Both the position numbers and the translations under genes were made by a program. Positions 35,899-46,214 of a stretch of 64,000 nucleotides of DNA are shown in pieces (the stretch's first letter is position 1; every line of letters begins with the position of its first letter). This DNA is from CG1-02-35-72 sp045046885. GTDB lineage: Bacteria > Bacteroidota > Bacteroidia > Flavobacteriales > Flavobacteriaceae. Location of the stretch: positions 1 to 64,000 of the forward strand of contig JASFYX010000018.1 of the NCBI GenBank assembly GCA_045046885.1, written 5' to 3'. Below the pieces are notes generated by a model that was not told the DNA's origin, did not search any database, and saw only the letters and a list, made by a program, of their open reading frames with translations.

Positions 35899-35960
35899 CA
35901 TACAAAAAAAGGTTGTTGACCATGATTTGTTTAGCAGTTCGTCATAAAATGATACATTTG
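35899..35960 (+). promoter_or_regulatory. Promoter of the sensor-kinase gene with shared upstream element (site C)
   Basis: CATACAAAAAA starts at 35899; GT at +14, TT at +18 and AC at +21 follow, as in sites A (39998) and B (58202, minus). A -33-like TTTA starts 31 bases on (35930-35933), then a 19-base spacer and the -7 box TACATTTG (35953-35960). This is the most diverged of the three sites beyond its first 11 bases, but CAAACrCATACAAAAAA is shared with site A. Confidence 0.6.
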
Positions 35961-35985
35961 TTTTTCTAACACTAAGCAAAAAATT

Positions 35986-38900
35986 TTGAAAAATAAGTTT
36001 TTAATACTGGTTTTACTCGTAGTTGCTTTTAATTTACAGGCACAAGACCTGTCATATTTTAAAGACTCTACAACTTTAGTTTTTCGTAAAAAAGCACTAT
36101 TAAAAGCGCCACAAAGACTTATTCCAAAAATAACGGTTAAAAAAGTTAAAACAAATCGTATCGTATTAAAAGACAGACAACCTAAGCCTGTTTATTTTGA
36201 TGTTAAACCAGACATTGTCGATTTAAATGACGTTGCGCCACCCATAAAAATTGAGGGTACATTTACTCCGAAACCACTCAAATTTGCAAAAACCATTGAG
36301 GCACCACCTCTATTATTTAGAGACAATTCTAAACGGAATATAAAATATTTAGACAAAGCCCATGGGTCTTTTTCAGACCAAATAACACAAATAACACAAG
36401 ATAGTTTGGGGATTATTTGGATGAGTTCTGCAGATGCCGGATTGGCAAAATACAACGGAAGAACTTTTAAAATAATTGATAAATCTGTTGGCTTAGCTTC
36501 AAACACAGTCGAAAATATATTTTTAGACTCCTCTAACCGTTTATGGATAAGTGGCTCTTATGGACTATATTATATAAAAAACAACACACTTTACACTTTA
36601 AAAGGAGCCTTAAAAAATTATAATTTTAGAACGATTTACGAAGACCGCCAACATAATATTTGGGTTTCTACTTTTAAAAACGGTTGTTTAAGATTTGATG
36701 GGAAATATTGGTTGCATTACAATGAAAAATCAGGTTTAACAAAAGGCGGCATTAGCGGTATTTACCAAGATAAAAACAATAATTATTGGTTTGGCTCTTG
36801 GACTAATAAAGGTGTAACAAGATTTGATGGTAAAAAGTTTTACCATTATAAACCCGAAAACCACAAGCTGGGTATAGATTTTCATGCTTTTGCAGAATAT
36901 GATGGCAAATTATGGATGGGAACCTATGCAGGTGGTATTGTGGTTTACGATAAGGGCAAATTTTACCGCTACGATTTTTTTAAAGAACAATATGGTAATG
37001 TCTATTCGTTTGCCATTAATAAATATGGCTTGTGGTTTAACATTTACGGGCTGGGAGTTGGTAATTATTATAAAGATAAATTCCATTTTTATTTTAAAGA
37101 TGATGGTTTACGCGACAGACAATCGTATAAAATATTTAGCGATGCCGATGATAATATTTGGGTAGCTGATTTGTTTTATGGTTTTTCTAGAATTGATGAC
37201 GATTTGTTTTATAAAGAAACATTTAACAATCAATTTAAATCAAATCAAGTAGCGTTTATAGACAAAGATCCCGAAGGGAATATGTGGTTTATGCCAAATG
37301 GCGGTTTAATAACTAAATTAAAAAATAACGTCTTAACAACCTATGTTAATAACTCAGATTATAATACACCTCCTATACATCACAGTTATGGTGCTTATTT
37401 TTTAGGAGATAACAAGGCATGGATAAGTACCGTAATAGCCGGAGTGGTTTATTTTGATAATAACACTTTTACATTTTACAATTTTGGTAAGCGGAATATT
37501 TTTGGACGTGTTATAAAAGACAGCTCAGAGCGTGTTTGGTTTGCTTCAAATTTCAGTGGGCTTGTATTTAAATCGGACAAAGGGTTTTATGAACTCGGTA
37601 AAAATCAGGGACTGTCTGCTAATGCCGTTAATGACCTTGCTTATGTGGGCGATTCTGCTGTTTGGACAACTGTAAAGAACAACGGTATAAACGTGATAAA
37701 GGAGGGCGAAATTTTCTATACCGATAAAACTGACGGGCTTGTAAGCAACCAAATATTATCGTTATATGTTGACAATAAAAAACGTATTTGGCTCGCTTCA
37801 GAAAATAAGGGCGTTCAAATGATTGACGGTGGGACAAGTTATACGTTTAACGAAAGCAACGGTCTTTTATCAAATAAAACGGAAAGTATTATTGAAACAG
37901 AACCCAATATTTTTTGGATTACCAGTAATATAGGTTTAACTAAAATATCTTTTTTAGAAAACAACACGCTTGAAATACGCAATTTCAACAACAGTTACGG
38001 CAATAATCTAATTGGTTTACCTGGGTCGGTTTTTAGCGATGGTAAAGGACGGGTGTTATGGGGGTCTCATAAAGGGCTATTGGTATATAACAATAGATTT
38101 AAAGATAAGGTAGAAAAAACACCACAGTTATTTATAGAAAACATAAGTATTAATAAAAAGGCGTGGCTAACCTCATTTAAAAAAGGGAAAGTCATAGAAT
38201 TTTACCACAATGACGATTTAAAAATTTCTGTCAACGCTATCAATTGGGGATTTGAGTCTACATTAAAATACAAATATCGTGTTATTGGAGATTTAGAAAA
38301 GAAAATGGATTGGGAATTAGTGGCGTCAAATGGTACGGTTATTCTTAATCATCTAAATTTAACCGATAACATAATAATAATCAAGGCCATAAGTGATTCT
38401 GGAGAAAGTAAAACACTGATGATTCCCATTAAAATTCGTCCTTATTTTTATCAAAATATCTATTATCATTTAATTTTTTGGATTATAATTGTAGGATTAA
38501 CTGTTTTATATTTTCAGTATAAAAAACGAGTAGCTTTTGATAAAAAACAGGAACTAGAAAAAATTATATCTCAAAAAACGGCTGTAATATTAGAAGAAAA
38601 AGAGGCTCTAGAAAAAAGTCATCAAAAAATAGTAGTACAAAATAAAGAAAAAGATGCGCTTATTCAAGAAGTTCACCATCGTGTAAAAAATAATTTACAA
38701 CTTATATCGAGCATGGTGTCAATGCAGTTGAATAGTTTAAAAAGTGCGCAATCAAAAAAAATATTGTTGGAAACTTATAACCGTATAGCCTCAATGGCAC
38801 TGGTTCATGAAATTTTATATACCAGAGATAATGTGTCGTATATTTCGCTAAAAGCCTATTTATCTGACTTGACACACAACATAAATCAAATGGTGAATTT

Positions 38901-39276
38901 TGAAAAGATAAACATTCAGTTTAACAAATCGCTTGAAGATATACAGCTTAATGTGTCAGATTGTATCGCTTTAGGTATGATTGCTAATGAATCGGTTTCA
39001 AATGCCATTAAATACGCTTTTAAAAATATTGAAAACCCAAAAATTGACATAAACCTGAAATACAATAAAAAATCAAAACTTATTACTTTTGTTATACAAG
39101 ACAACGGAATTGGTATAGATACAGCATATCTTAAAGATATAGATAAGTCGCTTGGACTAAGATTAATTGCCATTTTTTCTAAACAGCTAAAGGCACATTT
39201 AGACATAAGCAATAAAAAAGGGACTAAAATTTCAATTAAATTTAAATGCAGAAGTAATGCGGATTGTAATAGGTGA
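35986..39276 (+). CDS. Propeller-type sensor histidine kinase (HisKA_2)
   Basis: 1096 residues starting at TTG 35986, which puts a signal peptide (FLILVLLVVAFNLQAQ) at the N-terminus, about 20 bases after the predicted transcription start. A periplasmic two-component-regulator propeller (about 110-690) has many repeats of the type D..NIWVST / GIIWMSS. A Y_Y_Y-like beta domain lies near 740-815, a membrane helix near 828-848, then a coiled coil. The kinase has H-box EVHHRVKNNLQLISSMVSMQL near 898 and an ATP domain with NESVSNAIKYAF near 1006. It overlaps the LytTR regulator by 20 bases; ligand unknown. Confidence 0.9.
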   Translation: MKNKFLILVLLVVAFNLQAQDLSYFKDSTTLVFRKKALLKAPQRLIPKITVKKVKTNRIVLKDRQPKPVYFDVKPDIVDLNDVAPPIKIEGTFTPKPLKFAKTIEAPPLLFRDNSKRNIKYLDKAHGSFSDQITQITQDSLGIIWMSSADAGLAKYNGRTFKIIDKSVGLASNTVENIFLDSSNRLWISGSYGLYYIKNNTLYTLKGALKNYNFRTIYEDRQHNIWVSTFKNGCLRFDGKYWLHYNEKSGLTKGGISGIYQDKNNNYWFGSWTNKGVTRFDGKKFYHYKPENHKLGIDFHAFAEYDGKLWMGTYAGGIVVYDKGKFYRYDFFKEQYGNVYSFAINKYGLWFNIYGLGVGNYYKDKFHFYFKDDGLRDRQSYKIFSDADDNIWVADLFYGFSRIDDDLFYKETFNNQFKSNQVAFIDKDPEGNMWFMPNGGLITKLKNNVLTTYVNNSDYNTPPIHHSYGAYFLGDNKAWISTVIAGVVYFDNNTFTFYNFGKRNIFGRVIKDSSERVWFASNFSGLVFKSDKGFYELGKNQGLSANAVNDLAYVGDSAVWTTVKNNGINVIKEGEIFYTDKTDGLVSNQILSLYVDNKKRIWLASENKGVQMIDGGTSYTFNESNGLLSNKTESIIETEPNIFWITSNIGLTKISFLENNTLEIRNFNNSYGNNLIGLPGSVFSDGKGRVLWGSHKGLLVYNNRFKDKVEKTPQLFIENISINKKAWLTSFKKGKVIEFYHNDDLKISVNAINWGFESTLKYKYRVIGDLEKKMDWELVASNGTVILNHLNLTDNIIIIKAISDSGESKTLMIPIKIRPYFYQNIYYHLIFWIIIVGLTVLYFQYKKRVAFDKKQELEKIISQKTAVILEEKEALEKSHQKIVVQNKEKDALIQEVHHRVKNNLQLISSMVSMQLNSLKSAQSKKILLETYNRIASMALVHEILYTRDNVSYISLKAYLSDLTHNINQMVNFEKINIQFNKSLEDIQLNVSDCIALGMIANESVSNAIKYAFKNIENPKIDINLKYNKKSKLITFVIQDNGIGIDTAYLKDIDKSLGLRLIAIFSKQLKAHLDISNKKGTKISIKFKCRSNADCNR

Positions 39277-39946
39277 AGACGAAATATTAATTGCAGAGCA
39301 TCTTAAAGATATTATCAAGTCATTTAAGCATGAAGTTGTAGGAGTGGGGCATGATAAAAACAAAATTTTAGATATGATAGCTAAAACAAAACCCGATATG
39401 GTTTTGTTAGATATCCGTATGGAAAGCAAGTTTACCGGTATAGAAATAGGTGAAATTTTACTACATCAATACGGTATACCCTTTATTTATATTACAGCAC
39501 ACTCCGATAAAGAAATTATTGAGAGGGCTTTGCCTACTAAGCCAAGTGGGTATATTATAAAACCTTTTAAGCCTATGGATGTTTACACGGCTATTCAGAT
39601 TGCTTCAGATAAATTTAGGCATACTATAAAAGATAACTATATCCTTGTTAAAGACAGTGGTAAAAAGATAAAGGTTTATTATTATAATATTCAATTTTTT
39701 AAATCGGATAACAACTATATTGAAATTCACACCAAAACAAAAACCTATGTTTTGCGCTCTAGTTTAGAAAAAGTAGCTCAAGAATTATCGGATGATGGGT
39801 TTATAAAAGCACATCGTTCGTATATCGTAAACAGTAATCATATAACGGCACTTAATCCCCGTTTTATAAGTATAAATTCCCATAAAATCCCCATGTCAAG
39901 AGCCAATTATAAACGGGTAAAACAACTCTTTGATAAAAGTAAATAA
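39257..39946 (+). CDS. LytTR-family response regulator
   Basis: 229 residues. The receiver domain has acidic Asp residues at 7-8, phospho-acceptor Asp in MVLLDIRME near 53, Thr in FIYITAHS and Lys in GYIIKPF. A LytTR DNA-binding domain (about 130-229) has FFKSDNNYIEIHTKTKTYVLRSSLEK and FIKAHRSYIVNSNHI. It is translated from within the end of the kinase gene and so is its partner. It probably controls the adjacent secreted-protein operon, whose promoter carries site A. Confidence 0.9.
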   Translation: MRIVIGEDEILIAEHLKDIIKSFKHEVVGVGHDKNKILDMIAKTKPDMVLLDIRMESKFTGIEIGEILLHQYGIPFIYITAHSDKEIIERALPTKPSGYIIKPFKPMDVYTAIQIASDKFRHTIKDNYILVKDSGKKIKVYYYNIQFFKSDNNYIEIHTKTKTYVLRSSLEKVAQELSDDGFIKAHRSYIVNSNHITALNPRFISINSHKIPMSRANYKRVKQLFDKSK

Positions 39947-39997
39947 GTTACTATAAGCTTGTTAGAGACTTAAAGTTTAACTATTTTTCACCAAACG

Positions 39998-40059
39998 CAT
40001 ACAAAAAATAGTCATTCACACCATTTTTTTGATTTCTTTAACATTTTAACATAGGTTTG
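39998..40059 (+). promoter_or_regulatory. Promoter of the HYR-protein operon with shared upstream element (site A)
   Basis: CATACAAAAAA starts at 39998, followed by TA and then GTCATTCACACCATTTT. This 30-base block matches site B at 28 of 30 positions. The -33 TTTG is at 40028-40031, the spacer is exactly 20, and the -7 box TAGGTTTG is at 40052-40059, a full consensus Bacteroidota promoter. The element sits immediately upstream of -33, the usual place for an activator. Confidence 0.7.
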
Positions 40060-40109
40060 TTAATCCATGACCCCAACGGGAAATCAATATTAACTAAAAA
40101 CCAATTATT

Positions 40110-40487
40110 ATGAATTTAAAATTACTTAAATTTAAAATAGTGCTTTTATTTGTGCTATTTGCTTTTTCAAGTGAGCTTTCTGCTCAAGTAAAAGAACCAA
40201 TTGACATCGTTTTGATGAAAGCAGCTCCTAATTTAGCTTGGATTCAACGTTCTGAATCTAGTTTAAACGTGTATAAAGGAGATAAATTTAACTATAGTTT
40301 AGTCGAAAATAACAATAAACTGAACAATTGGTTAAACAATTATCCACAAGAATTTGTAGCTTATAAAAAAGCTATGGATGAATTCTTTAGAACTAAAACA
40401 ATTGGGGATTTTACATCAACCGACCAAGATTTTTACTACGATTTAAAAGCTCAGTATGAGATACTTAAAAAATTAAAATCTTGGTAA
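40110..40487 (+). CDS. Small secreted protein of unknown function
   Basis: 125 residues with a signal peptide ending near ELSAQ, and a mature part rich in Asn, Lys, Tyr and aromatic residues (WIQRSESSLNVYKGDKFNYSLVENNNKLNNWLNNYPQ). No family recognised. It is first in a two-gene unit, 21 bases before the 1284-residue HYR protein, under the site-A promoter; it may be a partner or chaperone of that protein. Confidence 0.65.
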   Translation: MNLKLLKFKIVLLFVLFAFSSELSAQVKEPIDIVLMKAAPNLAWIQRSESSLNVYKGDKFNYSLVENNNKLNNWLNNYPQEFVAYKKAMDEFFRTKTIGDFTSTDQDFYYDLKAQYEILKKLKSW

Positions 40488-40508
40488 TTTTTAACTAATA
40501 AATAAACT

Positions 40509-43500
40509 ATGAAATCAATAAAATTATTTAAAAAGTTTGGGTTAACATTATGTTTTATATTTTTAACTCAATTTATATATTCTCACGTTACAGAAATTCG
40601 TGTTAATCAAAATCAAGATGGAACCTTAACTTGGTATTTACAAACTTATCATCGTGTTTATCAATGTGGTCACTCTAATGCAGGATTAAATATTAATGGT
40701 GTAAATTACCCTATTAACTCAGAACATGCGGGAAGTATTGTAGGCTTAAGTCCAACAATATTTGCTCAAAATTCTTGGATATCCTCACGTTCCAGTTATG
40801 CCATTGTTAATACACCATATATACCTGGTAACTTAAATGTAAGACCTTATTCAAATAATGTCTGTTGGGCGTTCTTAGTAGGAGGAAATGGAAGTTTTAC
40901 ACCACCACCACCACCAGTTTGTACAATTTCACCTATTAATACTTGGACAAATACCGTAGGTACAGCTAACAATAATGGTACAGATTGTAACCCAACAGAT
41001 GACACCTTACTTGCTACAATTACCGTAAACCACCAATCTTGTGGTTCTATTACAAATGCAGGAACATTTTCTATATATTTAGATCCGTCAGGAGCAAATA
41101 CCTTATTAGGGAATTATGCTTATGCTACTGGTATTACTACAAATGCCACATTTAATTTGCCTTATGGCTTTAATCCAAACACGCCAATTAAAGTGGTTGA
41201 TGATAGCTTTGGCGCTTCAGATGTAACGCATACATTATCTGGTTTGTCAGGTATATTTAATGGTGTTCCAAGTACTTCTGTTCCTACAGTATTGGTACAA
41301 AACATAAATGCTAATTTAGATGTATCTGGAAATGTTACAATTACAGCAGCGAGTATAGATGCAGGCTCAAGTGATGCTTGCGGCCCTGTTACTTTCGCCT
41401 TAGATAAAACGACATTTAATTGCTCTAATATAGGAGTAAATACAGTTACTTTAACTGTAACATCTCCAAGCGGCAATACATCTTCGGCCACAGCACAAGT
41501 CACCGTAGTAGATAATATTGCCCCTACGGTATTAACCCAACCCATCACAGTCCAGTTAGACGCTACGGGCAATGCTACAATCACGCCCCAAATGGTAGAC
41601 AATGGCAGTTCAGACAATTGTGGTGCTGTGACTTTAGCATTAGACGCAGGTCAAGGGCATTTTACCTGTGCTAATGTAGGGACAACCAATACAGTAACCT
41701 TAGCGGTAACCGACAGTCACGGTAACACCGCCACAGGCACAGCCAATGTCACAGTTCAAGATGTAACCCCACCAACGGTAGTGACCCAGAACATCACAGT
41801 CCAGTTAGACACTACGGGTAATGTAACGATTACCCCACAACAGATAGACAATGGCAGTAACGATTCTTGCGGAGTAGCCAGTATGGCCTTAGACGCAGGT
41901 CAAGGGCATTTTACTTGTGCCAATGTAGGTCAGGCTAATACAGTAACCTTAGCGGTTACGGATGTTAATGGCAATACAGCCGTAGGTACGGCCAATGTTA
42001 CGGTGGTAGATGTTACAGCCCCAATGATAGTCACCCAAAACGTAACGGTTAATTTAGATGCCACAGGAGCAGCCAGTATTAGCGCCCAACAATTTGATGG
42101 CGGTTCAACGGACGCTTGTGGCGTAGCGAGTTATGCATTAAATATCCCAAGAGGCGGTACAATTAATCCAAGGTCATTAACCTGTGCCGATGTAGGAACC
42201 CATAATGTAACTCTTATAGTAACTGATATTCACGGCAATGCGGCACAAGCCTCAGCAACAGTCACAATACAAGATGTTACAGCGCCAACAGTAGTCACAC
42301 AAAACGTAACAGTTAATTTAGATGCCAATGGTTCAGCTAGTGTCACAGCCCAACAATTTGATGGCGGTTCAACAGACGCTTGCGGTGTAGCAAGTTATGC
42401 TTTGACTATTCCCAGAGGCGGTACAATAGACCCTAACAATTTAAGTTGTGCAGACATAGGAACACATGCAGTAAAATTAATAGTAACCGATGTCAATGGT
42501 AATGCGGCACAAGCTACAGCGCAAGTCACGGTTCAAGATACAACAGCACCCACAATGGTCACACAACCGGTGACAGTCCAGCTAGACGCTACTGGTGTGG
42601 CCAGTATCACTACAACAATGATAGACAACGGTAGTTCAGATAACTGTTCAGTAGCCTTAAGTTTAGATGTAACAAGTTTCAGTTGTGCTAATGTAGGCGT
42701 CAATACAGTTACCTTAACAGGAACAGACCCAAGCGGTAATACAGCTACAGCTACAGCGGTAGTCACTGTTCAGGATAACATAGCGCCAACAGTAATCACT
42801 CAAAATATCACGGTTCAATTAGATGCTAATGGTGTAGCTACAATTACGCCACAACAAATAGACAATGGCAGTTCAGACAATTGCAGTATAGCTGGAATAG
42901 CCTTAGATATCACAAGTTTTAATTGTGAGAATTTAGGGGTCAATACAGTAAATTTAACAGTAACTGATGTTAATGGAAACGCTACAACAGCCCCAGCAGT
43001 AGTTACAGTTCAAGATACAACAGCACCCACAATGACAGCTCAAGATGTCACAGTACAGTTAGATGCCAATGGTGCCGCCAGTATTACCACAGCAATGATA
43101 GATAATGGTAGTTTTGATAACTGTTCTGTAGCTTTAAGTTTAGACTTAACAAACTTTGGTTGTGAAAATGTAGGAACCAATACAGTAACCTTAACAGGGA
43201 CAGACCCAAGCGGAAATGTATCAACAGCTACAGCGATAGTGACTGTTCAAGATAATATAGCACCAACAGTAGTTACCCAAGCCTTTACAGCCACAATAAC
43301 AGGTGGTGTAGCTACGATAACCGCCCAAGACGTAGATGGTGGCAGTTTTGATAACTGCGGTATACAAAGTATGAGCGTTTCACCAACCACTTTTGTATGT
43401 GGCGATCAAGGTAACCATACAGTCACTTTAACGGTAACTGATAACAGTGGCAATGTATCAACAAGTCCAGCTATAGTAACAGTAGTAGGTTTTGTACCAA

Positions 43501-44363
43501 CAATAGCAATAGCCGACTTTACGGCCGTACCAACACAGAACACCAATACAGTTTATTTAGGTTACGGGTCACAAAGTATGACGCTAAACACCACTACAAC
43601 AGGTGGTTCAGGATTTATTTATAGTTGGACAGCCTCAACAGGAGAGATAGTGGCAAGTGTAGCCAATCCAACAGTTACCCCATTGGTGAGTACTACTTAT
43701 ACAGTAACGGTAACCAATGCGAATGGTTGTGAGGCCACAACATCTATAGATGTCTGTGTTATAGATGCCCGATATATAAATAAAGAAGGAGAATGGGATG
43801 ATGGTAAAGTCTTAATGTGTAAAGGCAGTGATGACGATGATGATGATGACGATGACCACTCGGATAAAGATGATGAAGATCGCGACTCTAATACAAAAGC
43901 TAAAAAAGCTAAGGATGTAGAAAAATATTTAAAGAAAGGCTACACCTTAGGCACTTGTAATGCTACTTGTACAACAACTTATGTAGAGGTTATAGTTGAT
44001 AATGACGATGATGACCACGGAGATGATGACCATGCTGATAATGACAATGATAAAGATGATGATAAGGGTCACAACGGAGACAATGATGACGACAATCACT
44101 CAGACAGTAATAAGACAAAAGTTATTATCTATCCAAATCCTGTTGAAAAGGAGGCTACAATAACCTTAAAGGATGCGAAGAAAAAAGAAGAAGGCACAGT
44201 CAAGGTTTATGATTATAAAGGACGAAAAATCTTTAGTAAAAAATCTAAGAACCTCAAAAAAGGTGTAAAAGTCAATATGAGTGGTAAGAAGGCGGGCACA
44301 TACTTTGTACGTATAAAATACAAAGGAAAAGTCTATACCGGAACACTCTTAAAAGAAAGGTAG
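40509..44363 (+). CDS. HYR-repeat surface protein with T9SS sorting domain
   Basis: 1284 residues: signal peptide to about 26, a unique Cys-containing domain (about 27-130, YRVYQCGHSNAG), a PPPPP linker, then about nine HYR-like repeats of about 80 residues (about 260-995; marker APTVVTQNITVQLD..G). An Ig-like domain ends ATTSIDVC. Two Asp-rich tracts (near 1107-1128 and 1165-1201) look like Ca2+-binding. The last 80 residues form a type A T9SS sorting domain (IIYPNPVEKEATI ... GTYFVRIKYKGK). Exported adhesin or matrix protein, inferred. The repeats are closely related in DNA, so copy number may vary. Confidence 0.88.
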   Translation: MKSIKLFKKFGLTLCFIFLTQFIYSHVTEIRVNQNQDGTLTWYLQTYHRVYQCGHSNAGLNINGVNYPINSEHAGSIVGLSPTIFAQNSWISSRSSYAIVNTPYIPGNLNVRPYSNNVCWAFLVGGNGSFTPPPPPVCTISPINTWTNTVGTANNNGTDCNPTDDTLLATITVNHQSCGSITNAGTFSIYLDPSGANTLLGNYAYATGITTNATFNLPYGFNPNTPIKVVDDSFGASDVTHTLSGLSGIFNGVPSTSVPTVLVQNINANLDVSGNVTITAASIDAGSSDACGPVTFALDKTTFNCSNIGVNTVTLTVTSPSGNTSSATAQVTVVDNIAPTVLTQPITVQLDATGNATITPQMVDNGSSDNCGAVTLALDAGQGHFTCANVGTTNTVTLAVTDSHGNTATGTANVTVQDVTPPTVVTQNITVQLDTTGNVTITPQQIDNGSNDSCGVASMALDAGQGHFTCANVGQANTVTLAVTDVNGNTAVGTANVTVVDVTAPMIVTQNVTVNLDATGAASISAQQFDGGSTDACGVASYALNIPRGGTINPRSLTCADVGTHNVTLIVTDIHGNAAQASATVTIQDVTAPTVVTQNVTVNLDANGSASVTAQQFDGGSTDACGVASYALTIPRGGTIDPNNLSCADIGTHAVKLIVTDVNGNAAQATAQVTVQDTTAPTMVTQPVTVQLDATGVASITTTMIDNGSSDNCSVALSLDVTSFSCANVGVNTVTLTGTDPSGNTATATAVVTVQDNIAPTVITQNITVQLDANGVATITPQQIDNGSSDNCSIAGIALDITSFNCENLGVNTVNLTVTDVNGNATTAPAVVTVQDTTAPTMTAQDVTVQLDANGAASITTAMIDNGSFDNCSVALSLDLTNFGCENVGTNTVTLTGTDPSGNVSTATAIVTVQDNIAPTVVTQAFTATITGGVATITAQDVDGGSFDNCGIQSMSVSPTTFVCGDQGNHTVTLTVTDNSGNVSTSPAIVTVVGFVPTIAIADFTAVPTQNTNTVYLGYGSQSMTLNTTTTGGSGFIYSWTASTGEIVASVANPTVTPLVSTTYTVTVTNANGCEATTSIDVCVIDARYINKEGEWDDGKVLMCKGSDDDDDDDDDHSDKDDEDRDSNTKAKKAKDVEKYLKKGYTLGTCNATCTTTYVEVIVDNDDDDHGDDDHADNDNDKDDDKGHNGDNDDDNHSDSNKTKVIIYPNPVEKEATITLKDAKKKEEGTVKVYDYKGRKIFSKKSKNLKKGVKVNMSGKKAGTYFVRIKYKGKVYTGTLLKER
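41290..43490 (+). repeat. Tandem HYR-coding repeats
   Basis: About nine units of 230-260 bases, each encoding an HYR-like domain. Neighbouring units share long identical stretches, for example the ATTTGATGGCGGTTCAAC block at about 42091 and 42356. This is the region most likely to be misassembled or to vary between strains. Confidence 0.8.
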
Positions 44364-44388
44364 GTAGCCTAGGGGGGTTATCCATTTA

Positions 44389-44425
44389 AAACAGGTTAAG
44401 GTATAATGCTTTAACCTGTTTTTTT
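44389..44425 (+). terminator. Intrinsic terminator after the HYR protein
   Basis: Stem of AAACAGGTTAA with TTAACCTGTTT, 11-base loop, followed by a run of T. It closes the secreted-protein operon. Confidence 0.85.
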
Positions 44426-44480
44426 ATTTTTAAGGTTTATTCTAATTTACTTAAATTTATGCGCATAAAAATTAAGGTAA

Positions 44481-46214
44481 ATGAATCAAGATTCTTTAAA
44501 CGCTATATTGGATAAACTGCCAAATTATTTACACAGTTTTATCATCCCGCAACCTTACAATTCTTATACAGCCAAAGACCAAGCCGTGTGGCGTTATGTG
44601 ATGCATAAAAGCATTGCTTTTTTAAAGGACAAGGCACATCATTCTTACCTTGACGGATTAAAAAAAACAGGTGTTTCTGTCGAAGAAATTCCGCATATGG
44701 CAGGTATGAACCGTATTTTAAAAGACATAGGCTGGGCAGCGGTATCGGTTGATGGGTTTATTCCTCCCAATGCCTTTATGGCTTTTCAAGCCTATAATAT
44801 TTTAGTCATAGCAGCTGATATTAGAACTGCAGAACACATAGAATATACACCTGCACCCGATATTATCCACGAAGCAGCCGGTCATGCACCCATAATTGCC
44901 AATCCCGAGTATGCTGAATATTTAAGACGTTTTGGCGAAATAGGGAGTAAAGCTATTTCTTCGGCAAAAGATTACGAATTATACGAAGCCATTAGGCATC
45001 TATCAATCATAAAAGAAGACCCTTATACAAAAAAAGAGGCAGTTGTTAAAGCTGAAAATAAAGTAGCTGAAATAGCTTCTGATATGGGCAGTCCAAGCGA
45101 AATGGCACAAATTCGCAATCTGCATTGGTGGACAGTTGAATATGGTTTAATAGGGACTTTAGAAAATCCTAAAATTTACGGAGCGGGCTTATTGTCATCT
45201 ATCGGCGAAAGCGAATGGTGTATGAGCGATGCTGTTAAAAAAGTACCTTATACAATAGAAGCGGCTCATAAGGCTTTTGATATTACAAAGCCACAACCAC
45301 AGTTGTTTGTGACACCCGATTTTGCACATCTGAGTGTTGTTTTAGAGGAATTTGCCAATACTATGGCCTTGCGCCGTGGCGGATTAAAAGGTTTAAATAA
45401 GCTGATAGATTTTAAAAATTTAGGAACAATAACACTTAGTACAGGTATTCAGGTTTCAGGTATTTTTACACGTGTTATTGAAGAAGAAGCACGTCCAATT
45501 TATTTTCAAACTACAGGCTCTACAGCTTTAGCACATCAAAATAAAGAACTTATAAATCACGACAAAGAATACCACAAAGACGGCCTTGGATCACCAATAG
45601 GAAAGCTAAAAGGACGCAATTTAGCCATTGAAGACATGGCTCCAAAAGATTTAGAAGCTTATGGTATTTACGAAGGTAAAAATACGGTTTTAGAGTTTGA
45701 AGGAGGTATAAAAGTTTCGGGAAAAATTATTACAGGACGTCGTAATTTACAAGGTAAAATAATATTGATATCCTTTAAAAATTGTAGTGTAATTTACAAA
45801 GATGAGTACCTTTTTAAACCCGAATGGGGTATTTATGATATGGTAGTTGGAGCTGTAATAACATCTGCATTTGCCGGTGTTGCCGACCCCGAATCTTTTG
45901 GTTTAGTAGGTGAGCCACCCAAAGAAAAAACACATAAAATCACCTATTCTAAAAAAGATTTAAACCTACATCAGCACTATCAAAAAATTAGAGACTTTAG
46001 AAATAATAATTTGGCTGATGTTACGCAATTAATGGCAATTTTTAAAGAAGCCAAAGTTAAATACGCAAACGAATGGCTGTTGTTTTTAGAAATTTACGAA
46101 ATGCTTCTTAAACTTAAAGAAACCAAAAGTCAAGAAGTGTTAAACTTTTTGGATAAAATTAGCCGACAAAAAAAATACAAAAAACTAATTGACGAAGGTT
46201 TGGCTTTATTGTAA
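44481..46214 (+). CDS. Aromatic amino acid hydroxylase (phenylalanine 4-monooxygenase type)
   Basis: Pterin-dependent non-heme iron hydroxylase, probably Phe to Tyr. Catalytic part about 1-330: PDIIHEAAGHAPII near 131 supplies two Fe-binding His, and WTVEYGLIG near 212 the Glu ligand. The protein is 577 residues, about twice the single-domain bacterial PhhA (about 260-300); the C-terminal half (about 330-577) matches no family I know but is typical of flavobacterial members. It is convergent with pyk, with the two stop codons directly adjacent. Confidence 0.85.
   Translation: MNQDSLNAILDKLPNYLHSFIIPQPYNSYTAKDQAVWRYVMHKSIAFLKDKAHHSYLDGLKKTGVSVEEIPHMAGMNRILKDIGWAAVSVDGFIPPNAFMAFQAYNILVIAADIRTAEHIEYTPAPDIIHEAAGHAPIIANPEYAEYLRRFGEIGSKAISSAKDYELYEAIRHLSIIKEDPYTKKEAVVKAENKVAEIASDMGSPSEMAQIRNLHWWTVEYGLIGTLENPKIYGAGLLSSIGESEWCMSDAVKKVPYTIEAAHKAFDITKPQPQLFVTPDFAHLSVVLEEFANTMALRRGGLKGLNKLIDFKNLGTITLSTGIQVSGIFTRVIEEEARPIYFQTTGSTALAHQNKELINHDKEYHKDGLGSPIGKLKGRNLAIEDMAPKDLEAYGIYEGKNTVLEFEGGIKVSGKIITGRRNLQGKIILISFKNCSVIYKDEYLFKPEWGIYDMVVGAVITSAFAGVADPESFGLVGEPPKEKTHKITYSKKDLNLHQHYQKIRDFRNNNLADVTQLMAIFKEAKVKYANEWLLFLEIYEMLLKLKETKSQEVLNFLDKISRQKKYKKLIDEGLALL

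Noticed and set aside
41162..41617. Long antisense open frame within the HYR protein gene
   Set aside because: It arises from low stop density in repetitive Thr/Val/Asn codons; no start context, promoter or family motif. Same reasoning applies to 42533-42766.
41290..43490. Regularly spaced repeats resembling a CRISPR array
   Set aside because: The repeats are about 230-260 bases, in frame and encode HYR-like domains; no short direct repeats with unique spacers are present.
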